Positions 43,720 through 56,231 of a stretch of 64,000 bases of DNA are shown in pieces. The position numbers and the translations under genes were made by a program. This DNA comes from Cruorifilaria tuberocauda (lineage: Eukaryota; Nematoda; Chromadorea; Rhabditida; Onchocercidae): assembly GCA_013365365.1 (NCBI GenBank), contig JABVXU010000054.1, forward strand, positions 1 through 64,000. The letters are read 5' to 3'. The notes beneath the pieces were generated by a model, which saw only the letters and a list, made by a program, of their open reading frames with translations, ran no database searches and was not told where the DNA came from. Position 1 is the first letter of the stretch; every line of letters begins with the position of its first letter.

Positions 43720-45686
43720 TCACACAGCTGGAAAAGGACGCGCTCGTCTACCAGAAGCAAGCAACCAAGTTTGTCTTTCCATTGACATTATATTCATCTT
43801 CGTAACTAACTGAAATAGTGTAAATATATCAAGGCTGGCTGCAAGTGAATTCAAAAAAAAATTTTGCTTTTTTTTTGAAAAACACATTTTCATTTCTTTT
43901 ACATGATTTATTCTCTTCTTCTCATATGCATAAATTACTTTTATCTTGAGTAAAGTCGAGAAAAATTTTGAAACGAAGATTCTTACATCATTAAGTGTTC
44001 CGCAAGTTTTTGTAAGAACTGCCACAAGCGAAGTCATCTTGACCTCCAAGCACTGCTAAAATGATGAAAATACCTGTGCAAACAATTCGAATTAAATCAC
44101 TAAATACTTTTTGCTCTAAAAGAATGCTTTTACAAAGACTGCTAACCCTTATCAATAGAAAAAGCTTACATTTTTATACTGCTCTAAGAATTTATCTGAA
44201 CCCATAACTGGTACTCGACGTACTAACTGAGCGACTTCTCGTATAACGGCTTCATCACGTGGTAATTCGCCTTTACGAACTGCCTGAAGTAGCTCTTGCA
44301 TAAATCCTCAGAGCAATTTTATTTCTCTACAACTAGGCTTCTCTCTAGTTTCAGCTGTGGATTAAAAATTTTTTTCCTTCTAAAATATACACTGTAAGAC
44401 ATAATAAAGTGAGAACTTCAACAATAAAAAGACATTTTTTTAAAAACATAAGACATTATTCGCATGGTCATTTTTTCATTTTCTACATTAAAATGAATTT
44501 CTATATATTTTAATTAAAACTATTTTAACCTACCATTAAATAATCGTAAATAAGTTCCAGTCGTGATTGCAACATATTTATGGCACCTAACTGTCCTGCA
44601 ATTTGTTTATTTGTAGAAGATATCGTGCTTGCTGAAACAGTTGAAATCTGAGCAACATGTTCAATTCCAATACGTTCGGCTTGTTCACTTGCTAAAGACC
44701 AGTTAACTGAATGCCATATTATCGAACTTGGATTGTTTGTTGATATGCCGGTACTAGACACGGACTCATAGATTGCCACTGGTAACTGTAAAAAAGTAAA
44801 TATTTCCTACAAATCATTACGAGATATTTTCCTACAATTTCTAATGAATTTAAAATACAGCAACAATTTTCATATATCAAGCTAGTTGAATTGTTTTTCG
44901 TCTTATTTTTTTTTACGAAAATGCATTCCTAAAATTCATACTTTATTGCCCGGTGGTGCTTTTGGATCAAGCTTCACAAGAATCGGTGATTCATGCATGA
45001 CAGCAAATTGCTGATGCACCTCCCAATCTGCTTCTGTTGGTATTGTACCTCCAATAGTATACCAACCAACATAATCCAAGTCATGAAATACCTCTTGATC
45101 TGAAGAAAAAACACACAAAATATACTAAAAAAAGTTGAAGTTGAAATATTTCACCCATAATTGAATATGAAGGACGCATCTCTTGTTCAAACCAGCATGA
45201 ACGTGAATGGCAGCGATTAAAAACAAGTAATTGGGAACAATAGAGATCATAACTATATTTCGCTTAAAGAAAAAGAACCTACACTGCTGTTCTCTAGTAG
45301 AAAGAAAGCCTGTGTCAATAACTGCGTAGCCCTTTCCTTCATCACTCCATTTTACCTCGAAGCTATTCATCATTTCAACATGCCTTCCAGACTGCTTCCC
45401 AAGTATGGCACCAAAAACCTATATCAAAATGATCTTCAACACAATATCATAAGTAAAGAAAATCATTGAATGATGTATGCATACAAGTTGAGCAAATAAA
45501 CTATTCAAATATAAATTAAAGTTTGACTTCGAAAGGTTTTCCATCGTTCTGCTGTACGCTTATTCGGGTCACATGTTCTGATATATTCATTATGACCAAT
45601 GGATGTAACGAAACAGTTATGGCACTAGTCAGTTCACTGTGTCCAACCGATTTGTTTTCATCCTCTGATATTGGCAGATCCATCAT
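43720..45686 (-). CDS. CSN6: COP9 signalosome subunit 6 (MPN-minus)
   Basis: Seven exons in phase (325 aa; human 327): 45686-45528, 45418-45283, 45099-44942, 44785-44534, 44283-44170, 44055-43987, 43809-43720. Recognisable in order: SLHPLVIMNISEHVTRI, FGAILGKQSGRHVEMMNSFE, DYVGWYTIGGTIPTEAD, HESPILVKLDP, LPVAIYESV, ASEQAERIGIEHVAQIS, INMLQSRLELIYDYL, TKTCGTLND and a basic tail GRRARPFPAV. The MPN domain lacks the JAMM zinc ligands of CSN5 (WYTIGG where CSN5 has a His-X-His motif), as expected for the non-catalytic partner. CSN6 pairs with CSN5 in the complex that removes NEDD8 from cullins. The first exon end was set at GAA/GTCAAA so that the protein matches family spacing. The 725-bp gap to downstream MIPEP on the same strand suggests co-transcription. 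Confidence 0.96.
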
Positions 45687-47755
45687 CGGTAAAACTACTT
45701 GAAACAGATGATTATGCTAAAAATTTGACTGATCGTGAATTCAGAATTATATGAAAGAAACTACTTAAGTTAGTTCAAAGTTCATTCTGACGAAGCTGTA
45801 ATCACTAGAGAAAAAAAACAAAAAACTGAACCACATAACCTTTAGTTTTGCGTAACAATGCTAAATTCTCCTGTTCTTCATTATAAGATTCCCCTCATAA
45901 AAAGAGAGACATTAGGATAAATGGTAAAGCCAATCCTTCAACTCATTAAACAAAACCTCACAACACGCACATCCATTTAAATCTATTTTTTATTAAATGA
46001 AGAAAACAAAATCAATGCGGCCCCAATCGGCTACGTGGATATCTCAAACTTAAAATTTAAGTTAGCGATGATTTATATTTAAGGAGTCCAGAATTTTAAA
46101 ACTTATTTAGAAACTCCAGCAAAATGCATTTGACTCCTTTGAAAAGCATTCAAGACACACAAAATATTATTCAGCTTCTACAAGATTCTTTTGATAAAAC
46201 TTTTAATTAATGCTGGATTATAGTAAATAATACTTTTTACCTTTCAACACTTGTTTACAGCAGCACTTGGCATAATTCTATCATTGGGATTCTCATTTAT
46301 CTCTTTTAGTGTGCTCCAAAAGTTAAAATTTTGTATATACATTTAAATATTTTAGATTGAATCGTTTTGAAAACTCAATAGTGGTACGAATGAACCTACG
46401 AATTTGTATATATTATTACGTTATTTTATTGACAAAAACTTCATTATATTAAATTCTTCATATTTCATATCTATGCTATATCTCATGCTTCTTTTATGTA
46501 GAAAAAAAGAAATATGCTTTAGATCGATCAATTATTTGTCACTTGAAGTGAACGATTTGGAATTTAACAAACAAAAACTGCTGCAATATTCCCTTTCTAA
46601 ATTAAACGTATTGGTATAATTGATGAAAAGTCTCTTATGGTTTCTTTTCCTCACCGAATTTTCTGATAAATGAATAAATACTACGGTGATGTAATGAATG
46701 CGCCACCCAAATAGAAAGCGCATTCGTCCTCTTCTCGTCCTTTTTTTAACCCTCAATCATTCCTTCGTTATATTTGGTGGATGGACGCACTTCATTCGAT
46801 TATATGTTTACGTTGCTTCTCTTACCCAGCTTCTTTAACATTCATTCATTTGTTCGTTCTTGATAAACTCATTCATCTTTTTGCATTTTCCGGGATTCAT
46901 TTCCGGAAAAATATAGATGAATATTTGATTTCATATTTATTGGATTATGACCGCTCCATTGAGATTTGCGATTATCTTGATGGCAGAGATTACCATGTGC
47001 AATGGACAGAGAAGATCGAGAGAAAAACTGCAAAACCGTTTAGAGCAACAATGATTCCATCTTTTGTGATCAGATAGGCTGGTCATTCTTCGTCATTGCT
47101 CATTTTCTCCATGGGGCTTTACCTTTTTATGCGACCATTAAGAGTTTTGTAGTATTTGTGGTAGAAATATTTTTCTTTTTCATAAACTTGTGAGTTTTAT
47201 CTTGAAATAATTTCATTTTTTCTTTCTCTTTTTTTGTAAATTTCTGATTTTTCAAAGAGAGAAGAATTGAATGACATTTAAGGTCGTAAGGTCAAAATGA
47301 ATATGTTCAGCATTTTTGTAGAATATTTGGATGTGGCAAACAATAGGATAAGTCTAATAATAATTTAGCCTTCAAAATAAGCAAATGAAAAGGAAAAAAG
47401 TGAGATGAATGGGCATTGTACATTGTAAATATTACAACTGGATTTTAAATAATTTAAGGAAATAGCAAAAAATATGGCTGAAACTTGGCCAGTAATTTTA
47501 TTGGAGACTGAAAATTAAGGTTAAGGTGTTTTTTGAAACTTCCGAAAATTAATTAGTTATAAGCTTTGATATGACGAATGTGTGCATACACAGTGCATGA
47601 GAGAATTCTAAATTTAGAAAAATATTTATTATCAGTAGAAAAACATTTTATTGTCATCTTGAAAGAACATTAATAGACATTTTCTGTTTACAACGTTTTC
47701 GTCCTTTCTTTTGTGTAAATAGAAATAGATAAACAGACTGACAGATAGACAGACG

Positions 47756-47771
47756 CACACACACACACACA
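47756..47771. repeat. (CA)n microsatellite
   Basis: Eight CA units preceded by a GACAGATAGACAGA-type stretch. Confidence 0.9.
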
Positions 47772-50700
47772 TAAAAATAATCAACCGTGAGCAATAACCG
47801 TTTTTCTTTTCTTTTTTCATTCTCTTTGGTTTCGTTTTCAAAAACGATATCGAACATGTATAGATAGATCATTTGACTATAGTGCCAGTTAAGAGCTTAC
47901 TTCCTACACTATCATTAATTTGACCTTAGAAGATAATTAATGAATAAAAAAATTGGAAAGCAATCCATGTGTTGGAGAATTCATTTGGACTGAAATACCA
48001 TCATTAAATCAAACACAAACAATGTTAGCTTTTACTTTCGACTTTTTTCCCTCCTGTTGTATAAGGTTAAAGAAAGGAAGAATATGAGCACTATTTATGA
48101 CTTCAGTCCAAATTCATCATTTTGTTATCATTTAAAAACCTCTTTCTTCTGTCATTCTAATTATTCGTGCGGCTCAGGAATGAATCGAAGTCATTTTGGA
48201 GAAATTCCAGAAAATCTAGAAGTGATTACTCTATCTGTAAAATGATAGTAACGGATTTGGATTGGTTAGAAGGATTAAGTTAGAAGAAAGTAAGTTATTA
48301 ATTGCCTTCCCATTTCGAAGAATCGCATCATGCAAATAATTCACATCACTATTGATTTATTGAGCTCATCAACTTAATTAAGGTTTCTTTTTCTGCTTTA
48401 TTACCACTATTTGCTCTGCTTCAATAATTTGAAAGACGAATAAATGAAAGCTTCATGGGAACTATCATTTATGAAATTTTGAATTTAAAACCGAGAGTGA
48501 AGTAAAATTTGTTTTTGTTGTTTTTGTTTTCAGAGAATTTATGCAAGTATTTTTAATCATGCGATTTTTGCTTTAGCAATCAATTCTTGTTGTAACTTTT
48601 TGAATTCTCAAAAATTTCATTCTCATTTCAGAAATATCTAATTTATGAATATTTCACTAATCTATTATCATAACTTGCTCATTTGTAGTACATTCCTATA
48701 CTGCGAATTGAACCGAATTTATGAATCCGTTCAACTGATGGGAAAAAATGAAATGATATAACTAATGTTGATATTTCATTTCAACTTTTAATTTACTGTA
48801 ATCCATCATGGAACTTTTTTCCTCCATGTATTTGACATTTAGCATCATTTGAAATATGCATTATAATAAGTGAAGTTTTCCAAATTTAAATGATTCCATT
48901 CCTATTTGAAGTAATTAATTAATAAAGGAAAAATAATTTAAACCGTCTCAGTAGCCGAAGTTAATGGTTTGTAATATAATTAAAATTGTGAAATTTAGAA
49001 ATATCAAGAAAATTGCACAACTTATAGAATGTTAGCAACTTGAAACCGAAAAGAAATCGATTTATGACTTGTCAAATATAAACAGCTATGGACTAATAGT
49101 AATATTGATGTTGTGTTTCAAATTCAGTTTTGACAACAACACTTCAATTTACTCTGCCTACCTTTATGCAGCTTACATTATAAGCAAGTTTTAAATCGAA
49201 TTCTATCTCATCGAAGAATCTTCTAAGTTCTTGGTTATTCTAACTTACTTTTAGGTCTCTGGGGTCTTTATCTCCAGTAAAATTTATATTTTATCTTTAA
49301 AATCAATTTCATATAAAGGAAAAAAATTCTCAGCATAATTTCATCCCGTAATTGGTCAGTAACTAATCCCACAAAAAAAACCGTTAATTAATTGAAATTA
49401 CATAAATATTCATTTGGTCTCGACTAGATTATTCTTTGTTAAGACCTTCAAAGTTTAAGAAAATTACCGTAAATTAACAATATCTAAGTCATTTTCACTC
49501 TCTGTTTTCAAAGCTTGAACTAATTTTTTTCTTTTTTCGACACAAAAAAAGATGAGTGGACCGTGAAGAGGGATAGTCAGCGATATCAATGAGGTAAAAT
49601 TTCAAAACAATCTCTGTTGTTTGTGAACTAGTTCTGATTAGTCATAGATATAATGTAATACGTAATTAGCAAGTAAATTTCAGTTCACTGACTTCTAACC
49701 ATTGCTTAATATCGAATACGTTGCAACGCGTTTTTAATTCTAGATTGGATGTAATTTTATTTCGAAGATTGTTCAGTTTGTTATATAGTAGTTAATAGAG
49801 CTATTTAAATTTAAAAATGGATTTGAACTGCTCCTCAATATTTATGCATATCACATCATTGTCTAGCATTATCATAGTATCCGTAAATTAATTTGCTGGC
49901 TATTTCCGATTTCTTCTCAAAATTAAATATCACTTTTTTACTTTATTTCTACCAATATGATGCTTTCATTTAACATTCGTTTATGAATAATATTAGATAG
50001 AATAGTTGGAGCACTAAAAGTGGCAAAATGAAGGTTTCAAAGATTAATATTTGAATTTTAGGAAGAAAAATGGCTTCCAAATCAGTCTATGCTCTAACGG
50101 AATTGCTCTAACGAACAGATAGTATTTTTAAATTCTTGAAATAGCCATTTTCTTTCTAAAAGCCTCACCTGTCATAAGCGTAGATTATTGATATCTTCAC
50201 ATGTATTCAATACCTGATTCAAATCACTTTCGTTAGTTTCAAAAAACTTTCAAGAAGCTCCTCCAATAGCATTTTCATATTCGGAGAGTTTAGTCGAATG
50301 AAAAGACAATGGGTAACACAGTACTTCTGCGAGTAGTACCATTAATTATCAAATTACTTGTTATATTGCGTCTTTTTAATTATTATCGAACTATTATCGT
50401 ATTTAAATTAATTCTCTCAACAAAATTGCGAAGTTTACTGAATATTTTATTTCTCTGAATGGAAAGAGTTTTCTAAAAAAATTTTTTTTATTTTTGCTTA
50501 TAACTTGTTATTTTTAATTTTTGTCTTTTTAAATTATCCTCAAAGTATCAAAAAACATTTTATTTATTTATAGAACCTATAAAATGTAAATTAGAGGATT
50601 TATATTCAGTTTCGCCTACAAATAAAAAATTATAGTAGAAGTTATTCTTCAGCAATTTGATATTATTCGGATGATATGAAGTTATAACGAGATATGACAA

Positions 50701-52407
50701 TACAAAAATCTCTTACTTCCAGAATCATTTCAGATTACTGTTTGCATTGTCTTGCAGTTATCAAAGCAGCGCTTTTGTCACAGTACATTTAACACTGTAT
50801 CCGATAGTATAAACTCTTTTTGTAATCAGCTGTATGACAAATGATCTCCCCTGCAGGTAGATATATATTTTTTTTAAATGAATATCTATAGCATTCCCAA
50901 CAATGTTGGTCAGATGATCGAATTCAGTTATAGGAAGAGCTTGTAGGAACTCCCAGGCCAAGATATGTAAATCGTAGTTATCAAGTACATTTCTTCTATT
51001 TCATATTTAATCAATTGTCGATGGCATAGTTTTGGCTTGTTCTTTTGAAGCAATTTTCTTTCTTTCTTTTTAGATTATTTCTGACAAAATATTAACTATT
51101 ATTCTCTTAATGCTCATATTTTTGAAAATTATTCTTGGCGAAAACGCAATAATTGTTGAAATTTTCCCATCATTAACACTGAAAAACTCACTCAAAAATG
51201 AAAAATAAATTTAGAAATTTGCATGACTTTTTTCCTTTCTGATTGAGAGAAAAATGAATAAATAATACGAATATCAGCATATTAAAAGATAATTAATAAG
51301 AAAAAAATAATGCAAAAGTATTAAAATGTGATAATGAATGAGAAATTGTTTACTGCATAATCATCCTTTTTGGGTTGCACCGGAATGAAAAGAATTTTGC
51401 AGCATTGAACAGGAAAATAGAAAGAGGTAGATGCGAAGAGAGAATTTACAACTAAAATCTAACGAAAGATGAACACATATCGGACTTTCACTATTTTTCT
51501 CTTGAAAAATGCTTCACTAAAAAGAAAAATTAATAGCCATGTGTGTTTTTTCTTCTCTTCTTCTTTAAGATTATGATTTTAATGAGTAATTTATGTTAAT
51601 AAGGTAATATTACTTAGCGTCGAAAAATTACATTTCAAATTACCTTTAATTTCATACATTTCATTTTATGATAGTGAATTGTTTCTTTCGAGAAATCTCT
51701 TCAATGCTTTGCAGCATTCATTTATTATTGGTTAAATTGCGTCGTAAGAAACGATTGAGGACAGTTTGCAACCGTAAATTAATTGATTATTTCCTCTTTT
51801 TTTCCGTAATTTTGAAATTTTTAAGCAAACATGATATGTTTATCTTTTTATCGTTTTTGTCATTAATTCTGTCCTTTGATTCAATATTTTAAAAGCTTTC
51901 TTAAATGAAAAATGCTAAAAATGGTCGGATAAATCTTGCGCTTTTCAATTTATCGTAAAGGTTGGGTGGATGGAATGGACGAGTCTTTTTTCTATCTCAT
52001 TTATGTTATTGAACGTTTTCGTTATTCATTTGATTATAATTTTTCAAGCGCATCTAACAACTTAATTTCATCAATTTTTGAACTAAGCCAGAACAGTTAG
52101 GCAGGAGATGCATTTAACAGTGAAATATATTTTCTAATAGTTTTACTTTCTCTTAAACTTTCTTCTTTTTCTTGCATTGTGGTTCAGTTTGCCCAATAAT
52201 TTTTCCCAAAAAAATTTCTGAAAACTTTTGGAATGATATCAATCAGGAGAGAGGAAGCTAACCATAAGAAATTCTTCGATGACTGTTTTTCTCCTTTCCA
52301 TCTTCTTGCATTGAATCCAAAAGTTCGTTAAATCCAGTTGAATAATAAATAGGTTGGAAAAATCTCATTCAGCTAAGGATCCAACTGATTGGCTTATTAT
52401 CATTATC

Positions 52408-52446
52408 GTTGATAAAATAGTTGTTGATAAATGTTGTTGATAAATC
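52408..52446. repeat. Three copies of GTTGATAAA upstream of glutamine synthetase
   Basis: Copies start near 52409, 52423 and 52436, spaced about 14 bases apart and 150-190 bp before the ATG. They contain a GATAA core, which GATA factors can bind; regulatory use is only a guess. Confidence 0.6.
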
Positions 52447-52596
52447 TGAAAAATTTTTATTATATTCCTTTTTCGGTGCTAAACGATATTTGGAATAACA
52501 AATGAAGGCAACAACGATTATTGTTATTAACTTTTCAAAAAAAAGATAAAAACGAAAATAAAAGTTATTCGTTTTTCATTATTTAGGTGTTTCGCA

Positions 52597-55370
52597 ATGT
52601 CTTTTAGTGTACGTTTACCGCTGGCTAGAGCTGTTTTCGATCAATTCATTGGCCTCAAACCACATCCATCTTTTTGTCAGGTATACTTCCTTGAAATTTT
52701 CATTTCATCCTAAAATCTTTCCCTATTTGTATGCAAAATTTAGTTTTAGGCAACATATATATGGATCGATGGGACAGGAGAAACTATGCGTTCAAAAATG
52801 CGAACAATTGCAAATATACCGAAAAATATTAACGGTTAGATAAAAGATTCCATTTCAACAAATTTGCAGATATTTTTAAAAAATGAAAATGAGGAGTTAT
52901 TCTTAAGATTCGATGATTCGGAGCGAATTTTCAACAATATTAAGCTACAAACTAGAGCTTACATTTCATGTATCTTGGATTTTTTTAAACAGATTTTCCA
53001 ATGTGGACCTTTGATGGTTCCTCAACTGGACAGGCTCGTTCGGGTCAAGATTCTGATACATATCTTAAGCCTGTTGCACATTATCCTGATCCATTTCTTG
53101 GCGGTAATAACAAGTTGGTATTATGTGAAACTTATGATCATGAAATGAAACCTACTGGTTCGTTTAATTTAATACTTAATTTAATGTTAAGAAACACTTG
53201 ACTCACTTTGACTCATGTGATTTCTTATATTAATTATTTCTCCCTATGGATAGTGGAAAATATTCCTTTTGCATTATAGTATTATTCGTAATTTAATAAT
53301 ACCACATAGCTTAATTATATGCAAAATTTATTAACGGTGCATGCTATTCTTATTGGAAGCTTGTTAGAAACAGAAATTGTTAAGAAGCGCATTAATAAAA
53401 ATATCATCAATTATGTTTAAGAAAGACAATACAAAAGTTGTAAATTTGAACAAAACCATGGAAAGTTAGTTGAATCGAAGCAAAACTAAGTTTTGATTAT
53501 TATCCTTTACATAATTTTTGAATTACTAATCCATATTTTTGGATAATTTCTTCCAAATTACAGCCACCAACCATCGTAGTCTCTGCAACGATATTATGGA
53601 AAAATGCAAAAGTGAGAAGATATGGTTTGGTATGGAACAGGAATACTTACTTTTAGATAGGTACACAAATTAATAAATTACTTTCCATAATCCCCATTTT
53701 CATTCTATTCTTTTTTTGCTTTCATTCGAAATTAATAAGTTTAGCAAAATTAAGTAAATAGTAGAAGGAAAATCCTACAGGGATGGTCATCCGTTAGGAT
53801 GGCCAAAACATGGTTTTCCGGAACCACAAGGTAAATATTACTGCGGAATTGGGGCAGATAAGGCATATGGGCGAGAACTCGTAGATGCGCATTATCGGGC
53901 TTGTCTACACACTGGCTTGCAACTTTTTGGCATTAATGCAGGTGTGACAAAAGAAAGTTTCAATAATTTTAGCTACTACAGATTTGATTACTTCATAATC
54001 GATTACAAAATCCAATTTTTCGATTACCTTTAAGAATTTTGGGTATTTGGAATTTATTGTTATCAGTCGAGCAGTGTAAACAAGAAAAACACCGCATATT
54101 CATTCACTTACGATTGCTATTATTCTTGGGTAAAATAAGAAAAAATTTTATTTTCAAAAACTTATAAATTTATTGATTTATTTTTCTAATGAAAGATGAG
54201 CGAAAATAGGCAAAAAGAGCGGATATTCTTGTTTACATTCGTTTTGTGCCGCAAAAATGATGAAGAGTTGACCAAAACAGCTTAGAAATGCTGTATTGAA
54301 TTCAAGTTCCAATTCTAATTTGAGCTCTGTATAAAGATACTTTTAACCTATATGAAACTATCAAACTTTATTTCTATCAGCTAATTTGATATATTATAGA
54401 AGTAACACCTGGACAGTGGGAATTTCAATTAGGTACGTGCGAAGGTATTTCTATGGGCGATCAACTTTGGCTGGCACGATATTTATTATATCGTGTTGCC
54501 GAAATGTATGGCGTTCTGGTAACATTCGACCCGAAACCAGCAATAACACGTTTGAAATTCTTTCTCATTTCGCTATCATCTAAAACTTCCCATTTATTTA
54601 TTGCTTACTAATTTGAAGTGTACCTTTTAGTTGGTGATTGGAATGGCTCTGGTTGCCATTGCAATTTCTCGACAGAAAAAATGCGCTCGGAAGGCGGCAT
54701 TAAATACGTTGAAGAAGCAATTAAGAAACTTGAAAAGAAGCACAAAGTATTAAAAATATGCTAATATTTCATGTTTAAGAAAAATACCATCCACTTAATT
54801 ATTTTTATAAAGCAACTATTAAATTTCAGGAGCATATAGCGGTATATGATCCGCATGGTGGCGCCGATAATGTACGTCGTTTGACGGGTAAACATGAAAC
54901 GTCGAGAATTGATCAATTTTCTTGGGGTATCGCTAACAGGGCAACTTCAGTTCGTATACCGAGAGCTGTTGCAAGAGAAAAAAAGGTTCGATTTTTGAAA
55001 TATTCGAAAGTGCGGCATTCTTCTCAAGAATTTGGGTTTTTTCCTGAATATATTTACCATATATTTCGAAATGTATAAATTTTCGGAATAAATCGAACCG
55101 ATTTTTTGCTTTTATAACTATTTCTTTCCTCATAATTGTAATTTTTTTCTTCCAAAAAAATAATAATTCAAGTAATTTTTAGTTCTATCCTGATCTTAAT
55201 GATATCACAGTTATGTATTCACTTTAACCTCTTTATTTTACTAAAGATAATAAATAGTGAATGAAGATTTTTATCTTTTGCAGGGCTACCTGGAAGATAG
55301 GCGTCCATCATCAAATTGTGATCCATATGTTGTCACTGGAATATTGACAAAAACAATTCTGCTGGATTAA
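52597..55370 (+). CDS. GLUL: Glutamine synthetase (eukaryotic type II)
   Basis: Nine exons in phase (366 aa, normal for the family): 52597-52680, 52750-52834, 52993-53157, 53564-53660, 53781-53941, 54400-54549, 54631-54746, 54830-54985, 55284-55370. The ATG lies ten bases after ATTTAG, a candidate spliced-leader site. Signature motifs: [128 protein letters not shown] and [15 protein letters not shown]. It makes glutamine from glutamate, ammonia and ATP; in animals it acts in ammonia detoxification and glutamate recycling. The linker after DPKP (AITL before GDWNG) is about two residues longer than usual and depends on the donor at 54550. The protein ends soon after the last core motif. Confidence 0.97.
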
Positions 55371-56231
55371 GCTTCAGTCAGTTGATATTACTAATATTAG
55401 TCCGTTACTATTTTGCAATCATTTTAGAACATATTATTATTAAATTTATTGTTTTTAAGCGGAATTTCAAAAAAAATCCAAGCTTTGCAATGAATCAAGT
55501 CTTAGTTATGAAATATTAAAATTAAAATTTCAAGCTTTTAGACTTGTTCTACTTTATTTAGCAATAACATACGCATTACAACATTATTATATTTTTAAGC
55601 TCGGAATAATCATAAAAATAACATTTCACTGCATACAATACATCCTACCGTTGATTATTGTTTTTTCAAGCAAACACTGAAATTATTGTAAGCCTTAAAT
55701 TTTTTTGAAATTTTAAATTGTATCTCTCTCTTTTGTCTTTCAATTTATAAAATGTTTGAGGAAATTAAAGCAGTTGATTCGATTGTTGATTTCAGAAGGG
55801 AACTTAAATAATACTCTCTAAGCTCTACTGATTTTTCTTCTAGAACTATTTCTTTATTTTTTAATTAGTTTGGAATTATTTGTATTTGATTAATATCATT
55901 TAGTTTTCATTTCCTACATTCTTTTACATTTACAATTAAATATATAAGAAGTACCACATAAAAAGTATGCGTATCAGATCATCCATTGGTTAAATTCTAA
56001 TTCAAATTATTGTCGAAAATTGTGCTGTGTGCAACAACTATATATAGGTGGAATAAAATTCACTGAAGAGAATTAAAAAATATGCCACGGAATAAAAATA
56101 AAAGAGAAGTGTTGAGAGAGAGGGGGAGAAAGAGAGAAAGAATTTTACTTTCCTCCTTATGATATTATTGAATCAGTCGTGTTAGCATCACAAGTTTAAT
56201 TTTTTTTTAATTAAATAACTGAAATAATGAA
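55371..56231. other. Convergent 3' flank between GS and collagen pseudogene
   Basis: AT-rich spacer with a purine GA-rich run at about 56113-56142. No gene or RNA recognised. Confidence 0.5.

Larger units (their letters stand above)
45687..52596. other. Large gene-poor spacer upstream of CSN6 and GS
   Basis: 6.9 kb between divergent genes. Open frames at 46781-47077 (plus) and 50761-50961 (minus) show no family motif or splice context. A CA microsatellite lies at 47756-47771, and a short TTGATAAA repeat at 52408-52446. Promoters of both genes are presumably here; none can be pinned. Confidence 0.45.

Noticed and set aside
46781..47077. 98-codon plus-strand frame upstream of CSN6
   Set aside because: No recognisable domain; lies in a presumed promoter spacer. 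Length alone is within chance for a 64-kb window.
50761..50961. 66-codon minus-strand frame in the CSN6-GS spacer
   Set aside because: Reads plausibly as protein for about 30 residues but has no family match I know and no splice partners.
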